Assembly: GCF_022751215.1 (NCBI RefSeq)
Contig: NZ_JAICDG010000012.1
Coordinates: forward strand, 7,032-62,321
Reading direction: 5' to 3'
Source: Actinomadura terrae
GTDB taxonomy: Bacteria; Actinomycetota; Actinomycetes; Streptosporangiales; Streptosporangiaceae
Length of the DNA stretch: 55,290 bases
In this document: piece after piece, positions 32,056 through 41,089 of the stretch
Position numbering within the stretch: position 1 is the first letter of the stretch
How the letters are laid out: every line of letters starts with the position of its first letter
Program-made: the position numbers and the translations under genes
Notes under the pieces: generated by a model
Databases searched by the model: none
Told to the model about the DNA's origin: nothing
What the model saw: the letters and a program-made list of their open reading frames with translations, nothing else

Positions 32056-33294
32056 ATGATGAGTCTGCTGCTGGCGTTCGCCGCCCTGTTGCTGCTGGCG
32101 GTGCTGGTGTCGAGCCTGGCGCACCGGACGGTGCTGTCCACGGCCGCCCTGTTTTTGATCGGCGGGTTCCTGCTGGGGGAGGGTGTCACCGGCGCGGTGA
32201 CGCTGCGGCCGGGCGACCCGCTGGTGTCGGGACTGGCGGAGCTGGCGCTGTTCGCGGTGCTGTTCACCGACGGGATGCGCGCCGGCTGGGCGGACCTGCG
32301 GTCCGCGTGGCGGCTGCCCGGCCGGGCGCTGGGCTGGGGACTGCCGCTGACCCTGCTGCTCACCGCCGTGTTCGCCCACTGGGTGGTGGGGTTGGGCTGG
32401 GTGGAGTCGCTGCTGATCGCGGCGGTGCTGACCCCGACCGACCCGGTGTTCGCCGCGGCGCTGGTGGGCAACGACCGGGTGCCGCCGCGGCTGCGGCACC
32501 TGCTGAACGTCGAGTCGGGCGTCAACGACGGGCTGATCCTGCCGTTCGTGGTGGTGTTCCTGGCGCTCGCCAAAGACTCCGGCGACCTGCACCTGGGTGA
32601 GCTGGCCGCCGAGCTGGCCGGTGGGGTGGCCATCGGGGTGGCGGTGCCGTGGGCGGCGATCATGCTGGTGCGCACCCGGCTGTTTGCGATCTCCCCCAAG
32701 TACCAGCCGCTGAACGCCGTCGCGATCGGGCTGCTGGTGCTGGCTCTGGCGCAGGTCACCCACGGCAACCTGTTCCTGGCCGCGTTCGCCGCCGGGGTGA
32801 CCGTGGCCACCGTCGGCGAGCAGCACCGCGCCGCGTTCACCGAGTTCGGCGAACTGGTCGCCGAACTGCTGAAACTGGCCGCGCTGCTGGTGTTCGGCGC
32901 GTTGATCTCGCCGGCGTTCCTGAGCGGTGTCGGCTGGGCGGGCTGGGCGTTCGCGGTGCTGGCGCTGGTGGTCGCCCGGCCGGCGGCGATCTGGGTGTCG
33001 TTCCTGCGCTCGGGGCTGACCGCCCGCGAGCAGGCCGCGGTGATGTGGTTCGGGCCCAAGGGGTTCGCCTCGGTGGTGTACGGGCTGCTGGTCCTGGACG
33101 CCGGGATCGCCACCGGCGAGAAGATCTTCCACCTGGTCGGGGTGACCATCGCACTGTCGATCCTGGCGCACTCCTCCACCGACATCATCGTGGCCCGCGG
33201 CTTCGACGACGAACACGAAGTGCCCGCCTGGTTCGGCCGGGCCCGCGACACCGCCCGCGGCGTGGTCCGCGGCACCGACCGAACCGACCAATGA
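32056..33294 (+). CDS. CPA1-type sodium(potassium)/proton antiporter
   Basis: 412 aa, very hydrophobic, about 12 TM helices. It has the family signatures AAVLTPTDPVFAAAL (the TDP motif) and NVESGVNDGLI (the ND motif), which carry the ion-binding acidic residues. It ends in a short charged tail. The start is one of GTG 32053, ATG 32056 or ATG 32059, behind GAAAG. It exchanges monovalent cations for protons at the membrane and probably gives salt or pH tolerance as transposon cargo. It is followed after 56 bp by a second ion-transport gene. Confidence 0.85.
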   Translation: MMSLLLAFAALLLLAVLVSSLAHRTVLSTAALFLIGGFLLGEGVTGAVTLRPGDPLVSGLAELALFAVLFTDGMRAGWADLRSAWRLPGRALGWGLPLTLLLTAVFAHWVVGLGWVESLLIAAVLTPTDPVFAAALVGNDRVPPRLRHLLNVESGVNDGLILPFVVVFLALAKDSGDLHLGELAAELAGGVAIGVAVPWAAIMLVRTRLFAISPKYQPLNAVAIGLLVLALAQVTHGNLFLAAFAAGVTVATVGEQHRAAFTEFGELVAELLKLAALLVFGALISPAFLSGVGWAGWAFAVLALVVARPAAIWVSFLRSGLTAREQAAVMWFGPKGFASVVYGLLVLDAGIATGEKIFHLVGVTIALSILAHSSTDIIVARGFDDEHEVPAWFGRARDTARGVVRGTDRTDQ

Positions 33295-33350
33295 CAACCC
33301 CCTGACGACCATGACGACCCCGTGACGACCCGTGATGTTCAGGAGCCGCC

Positions 33351-34630
33351 TTGACCGCCGCAGCCGCAGTCACGATCTTCGTCGTCGCCTACGCGCTGAT
33401 CGCCTCGGAGAGGATCCACCGGACCGCGGTCGCGCTCGGCGGCGCGGCGCTGATGCTGCTGCTGCACATCACCGACGCCCGCGCGGCGTCCTCGCCGAGC
33501 ACACCGGCATCGACTGGAACGTCATCTTCCTGCTGCTGGGCATGATGGTGATCGTCTCGGTGCTCCGCCAGATCGGGGTGTTCGAATACGTGGCGATCTG
33601 GGCCGCCAAACGCGCGCATGGCAGACCGTACCGGCTGATGGTGATGCTGATCCTCATCACCGCGGTCGCCTCGGCGCTGCTGGACAACGTCACCACCGTG
33701 CTGCTGATCGCCCCGGTCACCTTCCTGGTCTGCGACCGGCTCGCCCTCGCCGTCACCCCTTACCTGCTCGCCGAGGTGATGGCCTCCAACATCGGCGGCA
33801 CCGCCACCCTGGTCGGCGACCCGCCCAACATCATCATCGCCAGTCGCGGCGGGCTGACCTTCAACGACTTCCTGGTCCACCTCGCGCCGCTGATCGTCGT
33901 GCTGGTCGCCGTGTTCTGCGGGCTGTGCCGATGGCTGTTCAGGTCAGCGTTCGTCTACGACCCCGAACGCGCGGCCGAGGTGATGGCGCTGCGGGAGAAG
34001 GAGGCCATCACCGACCGGCGACTGCTGTGGCAGGGACTGGCCGTCCTGGCAACGGTGATCGCGGCGTTCGTCCTGCATCCCGTGCTGCACTACCAGCCAT
34101 CGGTCGTCGCGCTGCTGGGCGCCGGCCTGCTGGTCGCCGCGACCAAGGTCACCACCGAACAGGCACTGGAAGAGGTCGAATGGCCGACCCTGGTGTTCTT
34201 CGCCGGGCTGTTCGTCATGGTCGGCGGGCTCGTCGAAACCGGCGTCATCGCCGACGTCTCCCGCGCCGCCACCGACGTCACCGGCGGCGACCTGGGCGCC
34301 GCGTCGATGCTGCTACTGGGCGCCTCCGGCGTGCTGTCGGCGATCGTCGACAACATCCCCTACGTCGCCACCATGAGCCCGATCGTCTCCGACCTGGTCC
34401 AGCAACACCCCGGCACCGACGGGCACGTGCTGTGGTGGGCGCTGGCGCTGGGCTCCGACCTCGGCGGCAACGCCACCGCCATCGGCGCCAGCGCCAACGT
34501 CGTCGTCCTCGGCATCGCCGCCCGCAACGGCACCCCGATCAGCTTCTGGCACTTCACCCGCTACGGCCTGATCGTCACCACCATCACCATCGCACTGTGC
34601 GTCCCCTACCTACGGCTGCGCTACCTCTAA
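33351..34630 (+). pseudogene. ArsB/NhaD-superfamily ion transporter, frameshifted near the N-terminus
   Basis: Starts at a TTG (33351) with AGGAG 6 nt ahead. The first TM segment (VTIFVVAYALIASERIHRTA) is in one frame. After about 33480 the rest (HTGIDWNVIFLLLGMMVIV, ASNIGGTATLVGDPPNIII, VDNIPYVATMSPI, SDLGGNATAIGASAN) is in the next frame to the stop at 34630. These are the typical ion-transporter (ArsB/NhaD/CitMHS) signatures. A single missing base in the GACGCCCGCGCGGCG stretch explains it. The gene is probably inactive unless this is a read error; an internal start could still give a shortened protein. Confidence 0.75.
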
Positions 34631-34688
34631 CACCCGCAGCGAGGTCAACGCCAGCACCTGCCACGGAAGCTGTAGATCACAGATAACC

Positions 34689-34737
34689 ACTGACAATTGA
34701 TCCGCCGAAACGACTGACAATCTCTCCGCGCTCGACA
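34689..34737 (-). repeat. Right transposon end, copy 1
   Basis: On the minus strand it reads TGTCGAGCGCGGAGAGAT, then TGTCAG units starting 19 and 43 bases in. The first 14 bases equal the left end. It defines 34737 as the outer base. Confidence 0.8.
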
Positions 34738-35083
34738 CGTGCGTGTCCGGTCGGGGTTGTCGAACCGGTGCCGAATCGTGGCCCGGGTGCGCGAACGCGG
34801 ACACCGGAGGCTGGGCAATCCCCCCGGGGGCGGCGCTGGCGGGCAAGGCGGCTGGATGGTGGGTTCGGTCCCAGGGGCCGGTCACCACAGAACCATCCGG
34901 CCGGCAGGGGCGGGTGATTCTGAAACGACCTGACCCGTTGCGGAGGCGTCAATTCCTGAACAAGCCTGAGGTTCCGGGAGCGGTTCGGGGCGCCAGGCGG
35001 CCGGTAACCGCGGTGGCGGCCCTCGCTCCCGGCCGGTTCCCTCGATGGCTAGTACGCCGTGCTCAGGAAGAACGAGGTGCGTC
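34738..35083. other. Noncoding stretch beyond the first right end
   Basis: No gene with good codon use or a ribosome site. I see no second left end, terminator or promoter that I would defend, apart from a GAGG ribosome site serving the gene at 35084. Confidence 0.4.
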
Positions 35084-35329
35084 ATGTCCGCAACACCCGT
35101 CCGTCTCGCCGTCCTCCGTCCCCCCTGCCTGCCGGCACGCCGCAGCCGCCTCACCAAACTGGTGATCACACTGGTGGTCGTGCTGGTGGTGGTGACCGTG
35201 GTCTGGCCGGTCGACCACGCCGCCGCCGATCTGGTCCGTCTGCTGCTGGCCGTCGCCGCATCCACGATCGAGATCGCCTCGTGGCTGGGCAGGACCGACC
35301 GGCACGCCGTGACCGAAGGCCAGGTGTGA
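35084..35329 (+). CDS. 81-aa small membrane protein
   Basis: ATG with GAGG about 8 nt ahead. A basic N-terminus (ARRSRLTKLV) precedes one or two hydrophobic helices (VITLVVVLVVVTVVWPV and DLVRLLLAVAASTIEIASWL). It ends 3 nt before the next start, so it is co-transcribed with the HTH-TM-binding-protein fusion and may interact with it in the membrane. Confidence 0.6.
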   Translation: MSATPVRLAVLRPPCLPARRSRLTKLVITLVVVLVVVTVVWPVDHAAADLVRLLLAVAASTIEIASWLGRTDRHAVTEGQV

Positions 35330-35332
35330 GCC

Positions 35333-37234
35333 GTGAGCCCCTCCGTCGCCGATCCCCGCGATATCGATCCCACGTGCTTCACCAGCAACCACGCACTCCG
35401 CCAGGGGCTGCGGGAGTTGATGAAGAGCAGCGGGAACACCCTGAACTCGATCCCGGCCAAGAGCGGCGGCCGTATCGGCCGGACCACCGTCTACGTCAAC
35501 ACCCGCAAGGACGACCGGCCGCCCAGCGCGCTGGCGGTGTCGGAGATCGTGAAGGTGTGCCTGCCGGTCGAGGAAGGGGACGACCGGCACGGCGCCTGGA
35601 TGACGACTCGAAATCAGCTTGCCCGCTCCTCCTCCGACTCCGGGCCAGGACAGGCTTCCCCCGTATCCCAGACAGAGCCGGAAGACCCTCTCCCCGGGCG
35701 GCGCTGGTGGGATGCGGTCGGTGCCTGGTGGGCCGGCCTGCTCCAGGCTCCCCCGCGGCGGCGTCCGATCGCCGTCACGACGCTGGCGGTCACGCTGGGC
35801 GCGGCGGGTGCGGGCTGGCTCATCACCGGCCACGCCCCCTCGGGCGATCACTGCGGCACGCGCAGCCGGACGCTGACCGCCCAGGGCGGCGAGTGCGTCG
35901 GTGTGAGCGACGGCAGCCCCGGCCAGGGCGGCGCGAAGGTGTTCGGGGCCGAGTACGAGCCGGTCATGGCGAAGATCGCCGCCGAGAACGCCCGCGCCAT
36001 CGACAACCCCGAGCGGTATGTGACGGTGGCGTTCGTGGGACCGCTGCGCCGCCCCGGTGGCGGCGGCGCGTTCGGGTCGCCGGTCGACCCCGCCGACCCC
36101 ACGGTCTCGCGCACCCTGCAACAACTGGAGGGCGCCCACGTCGCCCAGGTCAACGCCAACCGCACCGGAACCTTCAAGATCAGGCTGGTGGTGGCCAACA
36201 TGGGCGCCGACGAGACCCACTGGCGACAGGCCACCGGCCCACTGACCGCGATGACCAGCGGTGACGGCCACTTAGTGGCCGCGGTCGGACTCGGGTTATC
36301 GCAGCAGGAAAGCGTGGACGCCGCCCGCGCGCTCGCGGCCGCCAAGATCCCGATGGTCGCCGACATCATCACCGCCGACGGGTTCAACGCCACCGGCACC
36401 ATCGACGGCCGCGGCCCGATCCCCGGGCTGGTCCGCACCGCGACCAACGTCGGCACCCAGTTGCGGGCCCTGGAGAAGTACCTGGCCGGCCAGCGCCGGT
36501 ACAAGACCGCCGCGCTGGTGTGGTCCCAGGTCACCCCGAACGGAACCCCCGACCTGTACGCCCGCACCCTCAAAGACGGGTTCCTCGACCCCCGGCTCGG
36601 CCTCAAACGCTACGTCGACGCCGGCAACCTGGTCTTCCCCTTCGACCCGCGCAGCGGCGAGACGGTCCTGACCACCATCTCCAACACCCTGTGCGGCTCC
36701 CAGCCCCAACTGGTGTTCTACGGCGGCCGGCAGGCATACCTGCCCACCCTCCTGCAGAAACTCCACGACCGCCCCTGCCACGGAATCCCCGTCACCGTGA
36801 TCGCCGGATCGGAGACCACCGGGCAGCGCCACAACGACCCCGCCCTGCACGACGACCAGGCACCGATCACGCTGATCTACTGCCCGCTGGCAGACCCCGG
36901 CCAGCTCACCGGCAAGAACAACCCCGACCGGGAGCTGTACCAGCGCTTCGTCACCGACTTCGTCCACGACCAGAAGTTCCCCCAGCAGCACCTAGGCTCC
37001 GGCTGGGCGGCACTGGCCCACGACGCCACCCTCACCACCGCCGACGCCATCGCCCAAGCGTCGCTCGGCCCCAACGGCACCCACCAACGCCCCGGAACCG
37101 ACGCGGTGCGCGGACAACTGTTCCTGCGCACCGGAACCAACGCCGTCCGCGGCGCCACCGGCATATTCCGCATCGACACCACCACCGGCGACCGCATCAA
37201 CACCCATCCCCCCACCCCCGCCCAGCTCCCCTGA
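35333..37234 (+). CDS. Fusion of HTH, TM helix and type-1 periplasmic-binding domain
   Basis: 633 aa from a GTG. Residues 18-85 are a small HTH-like domain (ALRQGLRELMKSSGNTLNSI, GGRIGRTTVYVN). Residues 90-140 are a linker, with one TM helix at about 146-166, and residues 200-625 form a branched-amino-acid-type (LivJ/PBP1) binding fold. Visible landmarks include TVAFVGPL, VAAVGLGLSQQES, AAKIPMVADI, YKTAALVWSQ and PQLVFYGGRQAYL. No ABC transporter genes are nearby, so it looks like a one-component membrane receptor that binds DNA inside and a ligand outside (inference). It ends at a strong terminator. Confidence 0.75.
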   Translation: MSPSVADPRDIDPTCFTSNHALRQGLRELMKSSGNTLNSIPAKSGGRIGRTTVYVNTRKDDRPPSALAVSEIVKVCLPVEEGDDRHGAWMTTRNQLARSSSDSGPGQASPVSQTEPEDPLPGRRWWDAVGAWWAGLLQAPPRRRPIAVTTLAVTLGAAGAGWLITGHAPSGDHCGTRSRTLTAQGGECVGVSDGSPGQGGAKVFGAEYEPVMAKIAAENARAIDNPERYVTVAFVGPLRRPGGGGAFGSPVDPADPTVSRTLQQLEGAHVAQVNANRTGTFKIRLVVANMGADETHWRQATGPLTAMTSGDGHLVAAVGLGLSQQESVDAARALAAAKIPMVADIITADGFNATGTIDGRGPIPGLVRTATNVGTQLRALEKYLAGQRRYKTAALVWSQVTPNGTPDLYARTLKDGFLDPRLGLKRYVDAGNLVFPFDPRSGETVLTTISNTLCGSQPQLVFYGGRQAYLPTLLQKLHDRPCHGIPVTVIAGSETTGQRHNDPALHDDQAPITLIYCPLADPGQLTGKNNPDRELYQRFVTDFVHDQKFPQQHLGSGWAALAHDATLTTADAIAQASLGPNGTHQRPGTDAVRGQLFLRTGTNAVRGATGIFRIDTTTGDRINTHPPTPAQLP

Positions 37235-37256
37235 CCCCGCACCACCACACCACGCA

Positions 37257-37293
37257 AAGTCCCCAGGACCGCCCCGGACAGCCCTGGGGACTT
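37257..37293 (+). terminator. Terminator of the receptor-like operon
   Basis: AAGTCCCCAGG (37257-37267) and CCTGGGGACTT (37283-37293) form a perfect 11-bp stem with a 15-nt loop, 23 bp after the stop. Confidence 0.75.
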
Positions 37294-38056
37294 CGCAGGC
37301 GGCGGGAACGGCGCCCGCACAGGCCGTACGTCCGGCACCCGCCAACGCCCGCGATCAGAGGTTGCGCCCGTGGCGTTCTCCGCTCGCCATCCGTCAGTCC
37401 GGCCAACGTCCGGTCAGTACGGGATCGACCGGCTGTGCCCCCCGCGGTTCGGCGATCGGCCATGAGATCCCCGTCGCGAACTCCCACCTGCCCCCCTGAC
37501 CGCGGAGCCCGGGCCATGGACTTCGACGAGACCGTCGCGATCGCGGGCGGCCAGGCCGGCTCCGCCGAGTCCTCCGCGGACGACCACTGAGTCCGTGCCC
37601 CGCGGCGGGCCGCTCCGGCCCTGCACCGCCGACCGTCATCGCGTACGTGAAGACGATGACGTACCGACGGTCCGGCTGCGATGGAGTGCCACCGAATACA
37701 GCGGAAAGGGGCCGGGAGGTGGCGCTGACCGGGCAGAAGCGCGGGTCTGTCCGGCGTCTGTCAACGCTTCTCACCAGGTCAGCGTCTTAATGGCCGACGA
37801 GGCCGGGATTCGGTCACCATCACCAAACCGGCGACCGGCGCCGTAATCCCCCCTCGGCCCTTGCATCGGATGAAGGCGGCCTTCATCTGATGCAAGCCGC
37901 ACGCTCCTGTCAGACGACCGCCCCGGACCAGGACATCTACTCCGCCGACAGCGCTGACAACTTCTGGCTCTGGCCCAAAGCCTGTCGCTCAACACCGGCC
38001 TCGAGGCAGATATCCACAGGAGCCGGAACGGTCGCCCGCCAGGCCAGAGTGGACAG
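37294..38056. other. Gene-poor region with a degenerate transposon-end-like motif
   Basis: No convincing gene in about 760 bp. Around 37937-37962 the sequence (GACATCTACTCCGCCG, then GCGCTGACAACTTC) resembles the inverted form of the left-end repeats, and GCTCAACAC follows near 37986. This may be a decayed transposon end or chance. Confidence 0.35.
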
Positions 38057-38569
38057 ATGGACCAACCCTTGGCCGTGGATGAGAACACGGGGAACACGCT
38101 GACGGCGTTCGTGCACGCCGTAGACGACGCTGTAGTGCCTGACGACGCACCGATGCCGGCAGCGCTGACCGCGGTCTGGTGCGGTCGGCAACTGCTCCTG
38201 GTGTTCGACCGCTTTCGCCGACAATGGGAGCTACCAGGCGGCCGGATCGACCATGGCGAGACACCGCGCCAAGCCGCCTTCCGCGAACTCCGCGAGGAAA
38301 GCGGCCTGGACCTGCCCGGCCTCACCCTCGCCGGGTACGCACGCTTCCGGCTCATCGTCCCGCCACGCCAGGAATACGCCGCGGTCTACACTGCCGAGGT
38401 TCCCGCCCACCACCATGACTTCGTCCCCAACGACGAGATCAGCGCCATCTGCTGGTGGGACATCACCAAGCCCCCGCCGGGCGACACGCAGGTCCTGGAC
38501 ATGACCCTCGCCCAGCAAACACGCGTCAATCCCCGGCCCAAGCCGGCCAACAAGAGGCCTACCGACTGA
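38057..38569 (+). CDS. Nudix hydrolase
   Basis: 170 aa. The Nudix box GGRIDHGETPRQAAFRELRE-ESG spans residues 61-83 with all key glutamates, preceded by WELPGG. It probably hydrolyses a nucleoside diphosphate linked to another group; the substrate is not predictable. The ribosome site is weak. The stop codon lies inside the second right-type transposon end, so the gene is fused tightly to that boundary, as cargo genes often are. Confidence 0.85.
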   Translation: MDQPLAVDENTGNTLTAFVHAVDDAVVPDDAPMPAALTAVWCGRQLLLVFDRFRRQWELPGGRIDHGETPRQAAFRELREESGLDLPGLTLAGYARFRLIVPPRQEYAAVYTAEVPAHHHDFVPNDEISAICWWDITKPPPGDTQVLDMTLAQQTRVNPRPKPANKRPTD

Positions 38570-38613
38570 CAAATGATCCGCCAGGGCGACTGACAATCTC
38601 TTCGCGCTCAACA
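38565..38613 (-). repeat. Right transposon end, copy 2
   Basis: On the minus strand it begins TGTTGAGCGCGAAGAGAT with two TGTCAG units, matching the end at 34737 at about 43 of 50 positions and in the same orientation. It starts TGTT instead of TGTC. It could be the original right end, or the end of a related element. Confidence 0.75.
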
Positions 38614-38746
38614 ACCGCGCCGAGAAAAGAATCTTGGTCTCGGGTTCCTGTTGATCTTGCGTTCAGGTCTCTTACGGGTGACGGCCCGCCGTCGCGGAGC
38701 ACATGTCGGCGAGGCTCCGGGCGGGCTGGGACGGGGAGCGGACCAG

Positions 38747-39711
38747 ATGATGGCTGCCTTGACAGTGGTGGTGGCGGCGGTGGCGCCGGTGATCGTTGTG
38801 GTCGACAGCCGTGGGTTGTGGTGGACGGCCTCCAGCGCCGACATCCCCGCGCTCACCACCCGGTTCCGGCGAACCCGACGACGCCGCCTGGTGATCTTGG
38901 GCGGCCCGGGGGCGGGCAAGACCACCCTGGCGGTGCAGTTGCTGCTGCACCTGCTGGCCACCCGCCCCCAACACCCCGGCGAGCCGGTTCCCGTCCTATT
39001 CCCGATCGCTGGGTGGGACACCGAGCGGCACCCCGGCCTGCATGACTGGCTCACCGACCGGCTCCTGGCCGGCTATCTCGCGCTGCGCGCACCCGGACTC
39101 GGCGAGGGCATGGTGCGGGCGCTGACCGCGCGCGGGCATCTCCTGCCCGTCCTGGACGGGCTGGACGAACTCCCTCCACCCGTCCAGGCTGCCGTCATCG
39201 GCGCGCTGAACCGGTCGCTGGGCGGCGACGACCAGCTCATCCTCACCAGCCGAACCGCCGAGTTCACCCAGGCGGTCACCCAGGCCGGGGACGTGATCAC
39301 CTCCGCGGCCGTGCTGGAGCCCCGCCCGCTGGACGCCCACGTCGCCGCCGCCTACTTGGAAACCTGCCTGCCCCCCGAGCCCGGGCCGCACTGGCAGCAC
39401 ACCCTCAACGCCCTACGACACGCGCCGCCGCCCGACCGGCGCCCACCCGGCCACCCCGCAGCGGCATTGGCTGACGTCGCCGCGACCCCGCTGGGCCTGT
39501 GGCTGCTGCGCGCCGTTTACCTCACCCTGGGCACCGACCCCACCCCCTGACCGACCCGACCCGCTTCCCCACCGGCGACGCCCTGAAGACCCACCTGTTC
39601 GACCAGCTCTTCCCCGCCCTCATCACCACCCGCCCACCCAGCGGCAACCGCGCGCCCGACCGCGCCCGTCCGCGACTTTCGCGACGCCCTAAGACGCGCG
39701 TGCGCGCGTAG
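38747..39711 (+). pseudogene. Broken NACHT-family NTPase
   Basis: Begins with a hydrophobic segment and DSRGLWWTASSADIPAL, then Walker A GGPGAGKT (52-59), Walker B region LLPVLDGLDEL (133-142, the NACHT DGLDE signature) and LILTSRTAEF. The frame stops at 39550, but a -1 shift in the C-rich tract near 39540 restores LTDPTRFPTGDALKTHLFDQ. That continuation stops inside the dispersed repeat at 39709. The C-terminal sensor region is absent. NACHT/STAND ATPases often serve in phage defence or signalling; this one looks inactivated. Confidence 0.7.
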
Positions 39712-39735
39712 GCGTGTCGAAAAAGTCGAAAAACC
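39672..39735 (+). repeat. Dispersed repeat, copy 2
   Basis: Partner of 12494-12558 in the same orientation. It starts CTTTCGCGACGCCCTAAGA, then the CG tract (6 bp shorter), then TCGAAAA units. It truncates the NACHT pseudogene. Confidence 0.7.
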
Positions 39736-39842
39736 CGGAGCGCGGCGGCCACGAGGGAGCGCCGGCGACGTCTTCGAGACGGCAGGGGACGAGGCGCCTG
39801 GGGAGGCGGCGGGCGGCGGATCCGGGGACGAGCTTGGGGGCC

Positions 39843-40238
39843 TTAGCGATCCAAGGGAGCCAAATCGATCCCGAAGGAGATCCCCTCCGGGGGCTCAGAG
39901 AGTTCGATCTCGTCGGGCACGGCGGCGAACAGGACAAGCAGCACGTCAGGACCGAGGGTGTCCTGACGGAGCGCGCGCGTCACCGGCCCGTCCGGCGTCG
40001 CTGCGTCGGTCGCCTGCGGCAGCCGGTCAGCCAGATATGCCGCGGCCTCAGCGGGATCCTTTCCGAGCGCGACCGCGACCCGTCCCAGGTCTTCCTCGCC
40101 GAGCGCGTCGGCGATCTCGGCAGCGGTCACCGGCTCATTGGCGCCCGGGCCGATCCACGACGCCGCCTGAGGCAGCGTCAAGGCAACCGGCTCAGCGGCA
40201 GATCCCTCGTTGATCTGCGAGAACTCAGACTCACTCAT
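39843..40238 (-). CDS. YidB-like (DUF937) protein
   Basis: 131 aa from the ATG at 40238 (GAGGGG 9 nt upstream; an ATG three codons earlier is too close to that site). Residues about 35-80 follow the YidB pattern: VTAAEIADALGEEDLGRVAVA, DPAEAAAYLADRLP, then a DAATPDG box. The acidic C-terminal 50 residues (VLLVLFAAVPDEIELSE) are unlike the usual family end. YidB-like proteins are small, helical and of unclear function. It stands alone. Confidence 0.6.
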   Translation of the reverse strand: MSESEFSQINEGSAAEPVALTLPQAASWIGPGANEPVTAAEIADALGEEDLGRVAVALGKDPAEAAAYLADRLPQATDAATPDGPVTRALRQDTLGPDVLLVLFAAVPDEIELSEPPEGISFGIDLAPLDR

Positions 40239-40247
40239 GATCTTCAT

Positions 40248-40688
40248 CCCCTCTTGATCCCCACACGAGCAAACGCCCGGTCTCCTGATGAATGCACCGT
40301 CACAAGGGCACGCACACCACCCGGAGCCCCCCAGCCCGCAACCGCCGCCGGACCCGGCCGCTGACCAGCACAGGTTTCACAGAACCCCCCGCGTCCGAGG
40401 CGACACCGCGCCGCTATCCGGCCCCACCCGAGCCCGCGGTCGAGGCCAGGCGGACGCGGTCGTTTACGTTGCCGCTGGTCAACGCACGGAAAGCGAACCT
40501 TGTGGGTTTCCAGGGCGCGCCCCCCATGCACCGCGTCCGGGTGCGGGCCGCCGGGTGCCGCACAACTCCATCCCGCTACCGCTAGTAGTCAAATGCTTTC
40601 TTAATGTGTGCAATTGGGGACGTCGGACTGGTCTGATCACCCCAGGTCCGGGCACACGCTCGGACGACACCGGAAGGAACTGCCCCCT
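40248..40688. other. Stretch with one doubtful open frame
   Basis: An open frame 40292-40585 has fair codon use but no ribosome site and no recognisable motif, so I do not call it. From 40586 to 40640 the sequence is AT-richer and probably holds the promoter of the secreted protein gene at 40689. Confidence 0.35.
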
Positions 40689-40988
40689 ATGCGACGCCTC
40701 ACAGCCCTGCTCGCCGCCCTGGCAACCGCCGGCACGCTGACCCTGGTGACGCCCGCCCACGCCTTCGCGGCCACCGGCAAGCTCTACCTCAACGACGTGG
40801 TCTACCTCAACCCCGACCGAGGCTGCTACAACTCCAAGACCGGCATCACGGTCCAGTCCATCGGGAACAGGACCAACACGATCCTCGAGATCTACAGGGA
40901 CGACGACTGCCAGGGCCTGGCGGGAAGGCTCGACCCCGACAGCGGCGCCGAGTTCCGGAACACCAGGAGCGTGCTGGTCACCTCCTGA
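40689..40988 (+). CDS. Small secreted protein
   Basis: 99 aa with a clear Sec signal peptide: MRRLTALLAALATAG, hydrophobic core, and an AHAFA-type cleavage site near residue 25. The mature part is about 70 residues with two cysteines (GCYNSKTG and DDDCQG) that could form one disulfide, and Asp/Asn-rich beta-like sequence. GGAAGGA lies about 10 nt ahead. No family is recognised; it may be a small beta-sandwich exported protein. Confidence 0.7.
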   Translation: MRRLTALLAALATAGTLTLVTPAHAFAATGKLYLNDVVYLNPDRGCYNSKTGITVQSIGNRTNTILEIYRDDDCQGLAGRLDPDSGAEFRNTRSVLVTS

Positions 40989-41089
40989 GCGGACCAGCCC
41001 GTCGGCTCGGCCAAGCCCCGCCCCCTGGACGCGGCCGAGGATGTTTCACCGCCATGTGTTGCCGGGGCGCGGGCCGCCACGATCGAGGC

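Larger units (their letters stand above)
23961..34737. mobile_element. Tn402/Tn5053-like transposon without tniQ
   Basis: Bounded by inverted ends starting TGTCGAGCGCGGAG at 23961 and, on the opposite strand, at 34737 (about 10.8 kb). Tn402-like ends also start TGTC and carry internal transposase-binding repeats, as here. The minus-strand genes are resolvase, a hypothetical protein, zinc-finger/HTH protein, tniA, tniB and two coupled genes; the plus-strand cargo is two antiporter genes. The flanking 5-mers (GTATT left, CGTGC right) do not match, so no target duplication is visible. A second right-type end at 38613 could extend the element to 14.7 kb. Confidence 0.75.

Noticed and set aside
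23956..34742. Target-site duplication of the transposon
   Set aside because: The 5 bp beside the left end (GTATT) match neither 34738-34742 nor 38614-38618.
37516..37590. 24-aa peptide starting MDFDETVAIAGG as a RiPP-like precursor
   Set aside because: GGAG lies upstream, but there is no modifying enzyme, leader-core pattern or conservation evidence in the window.
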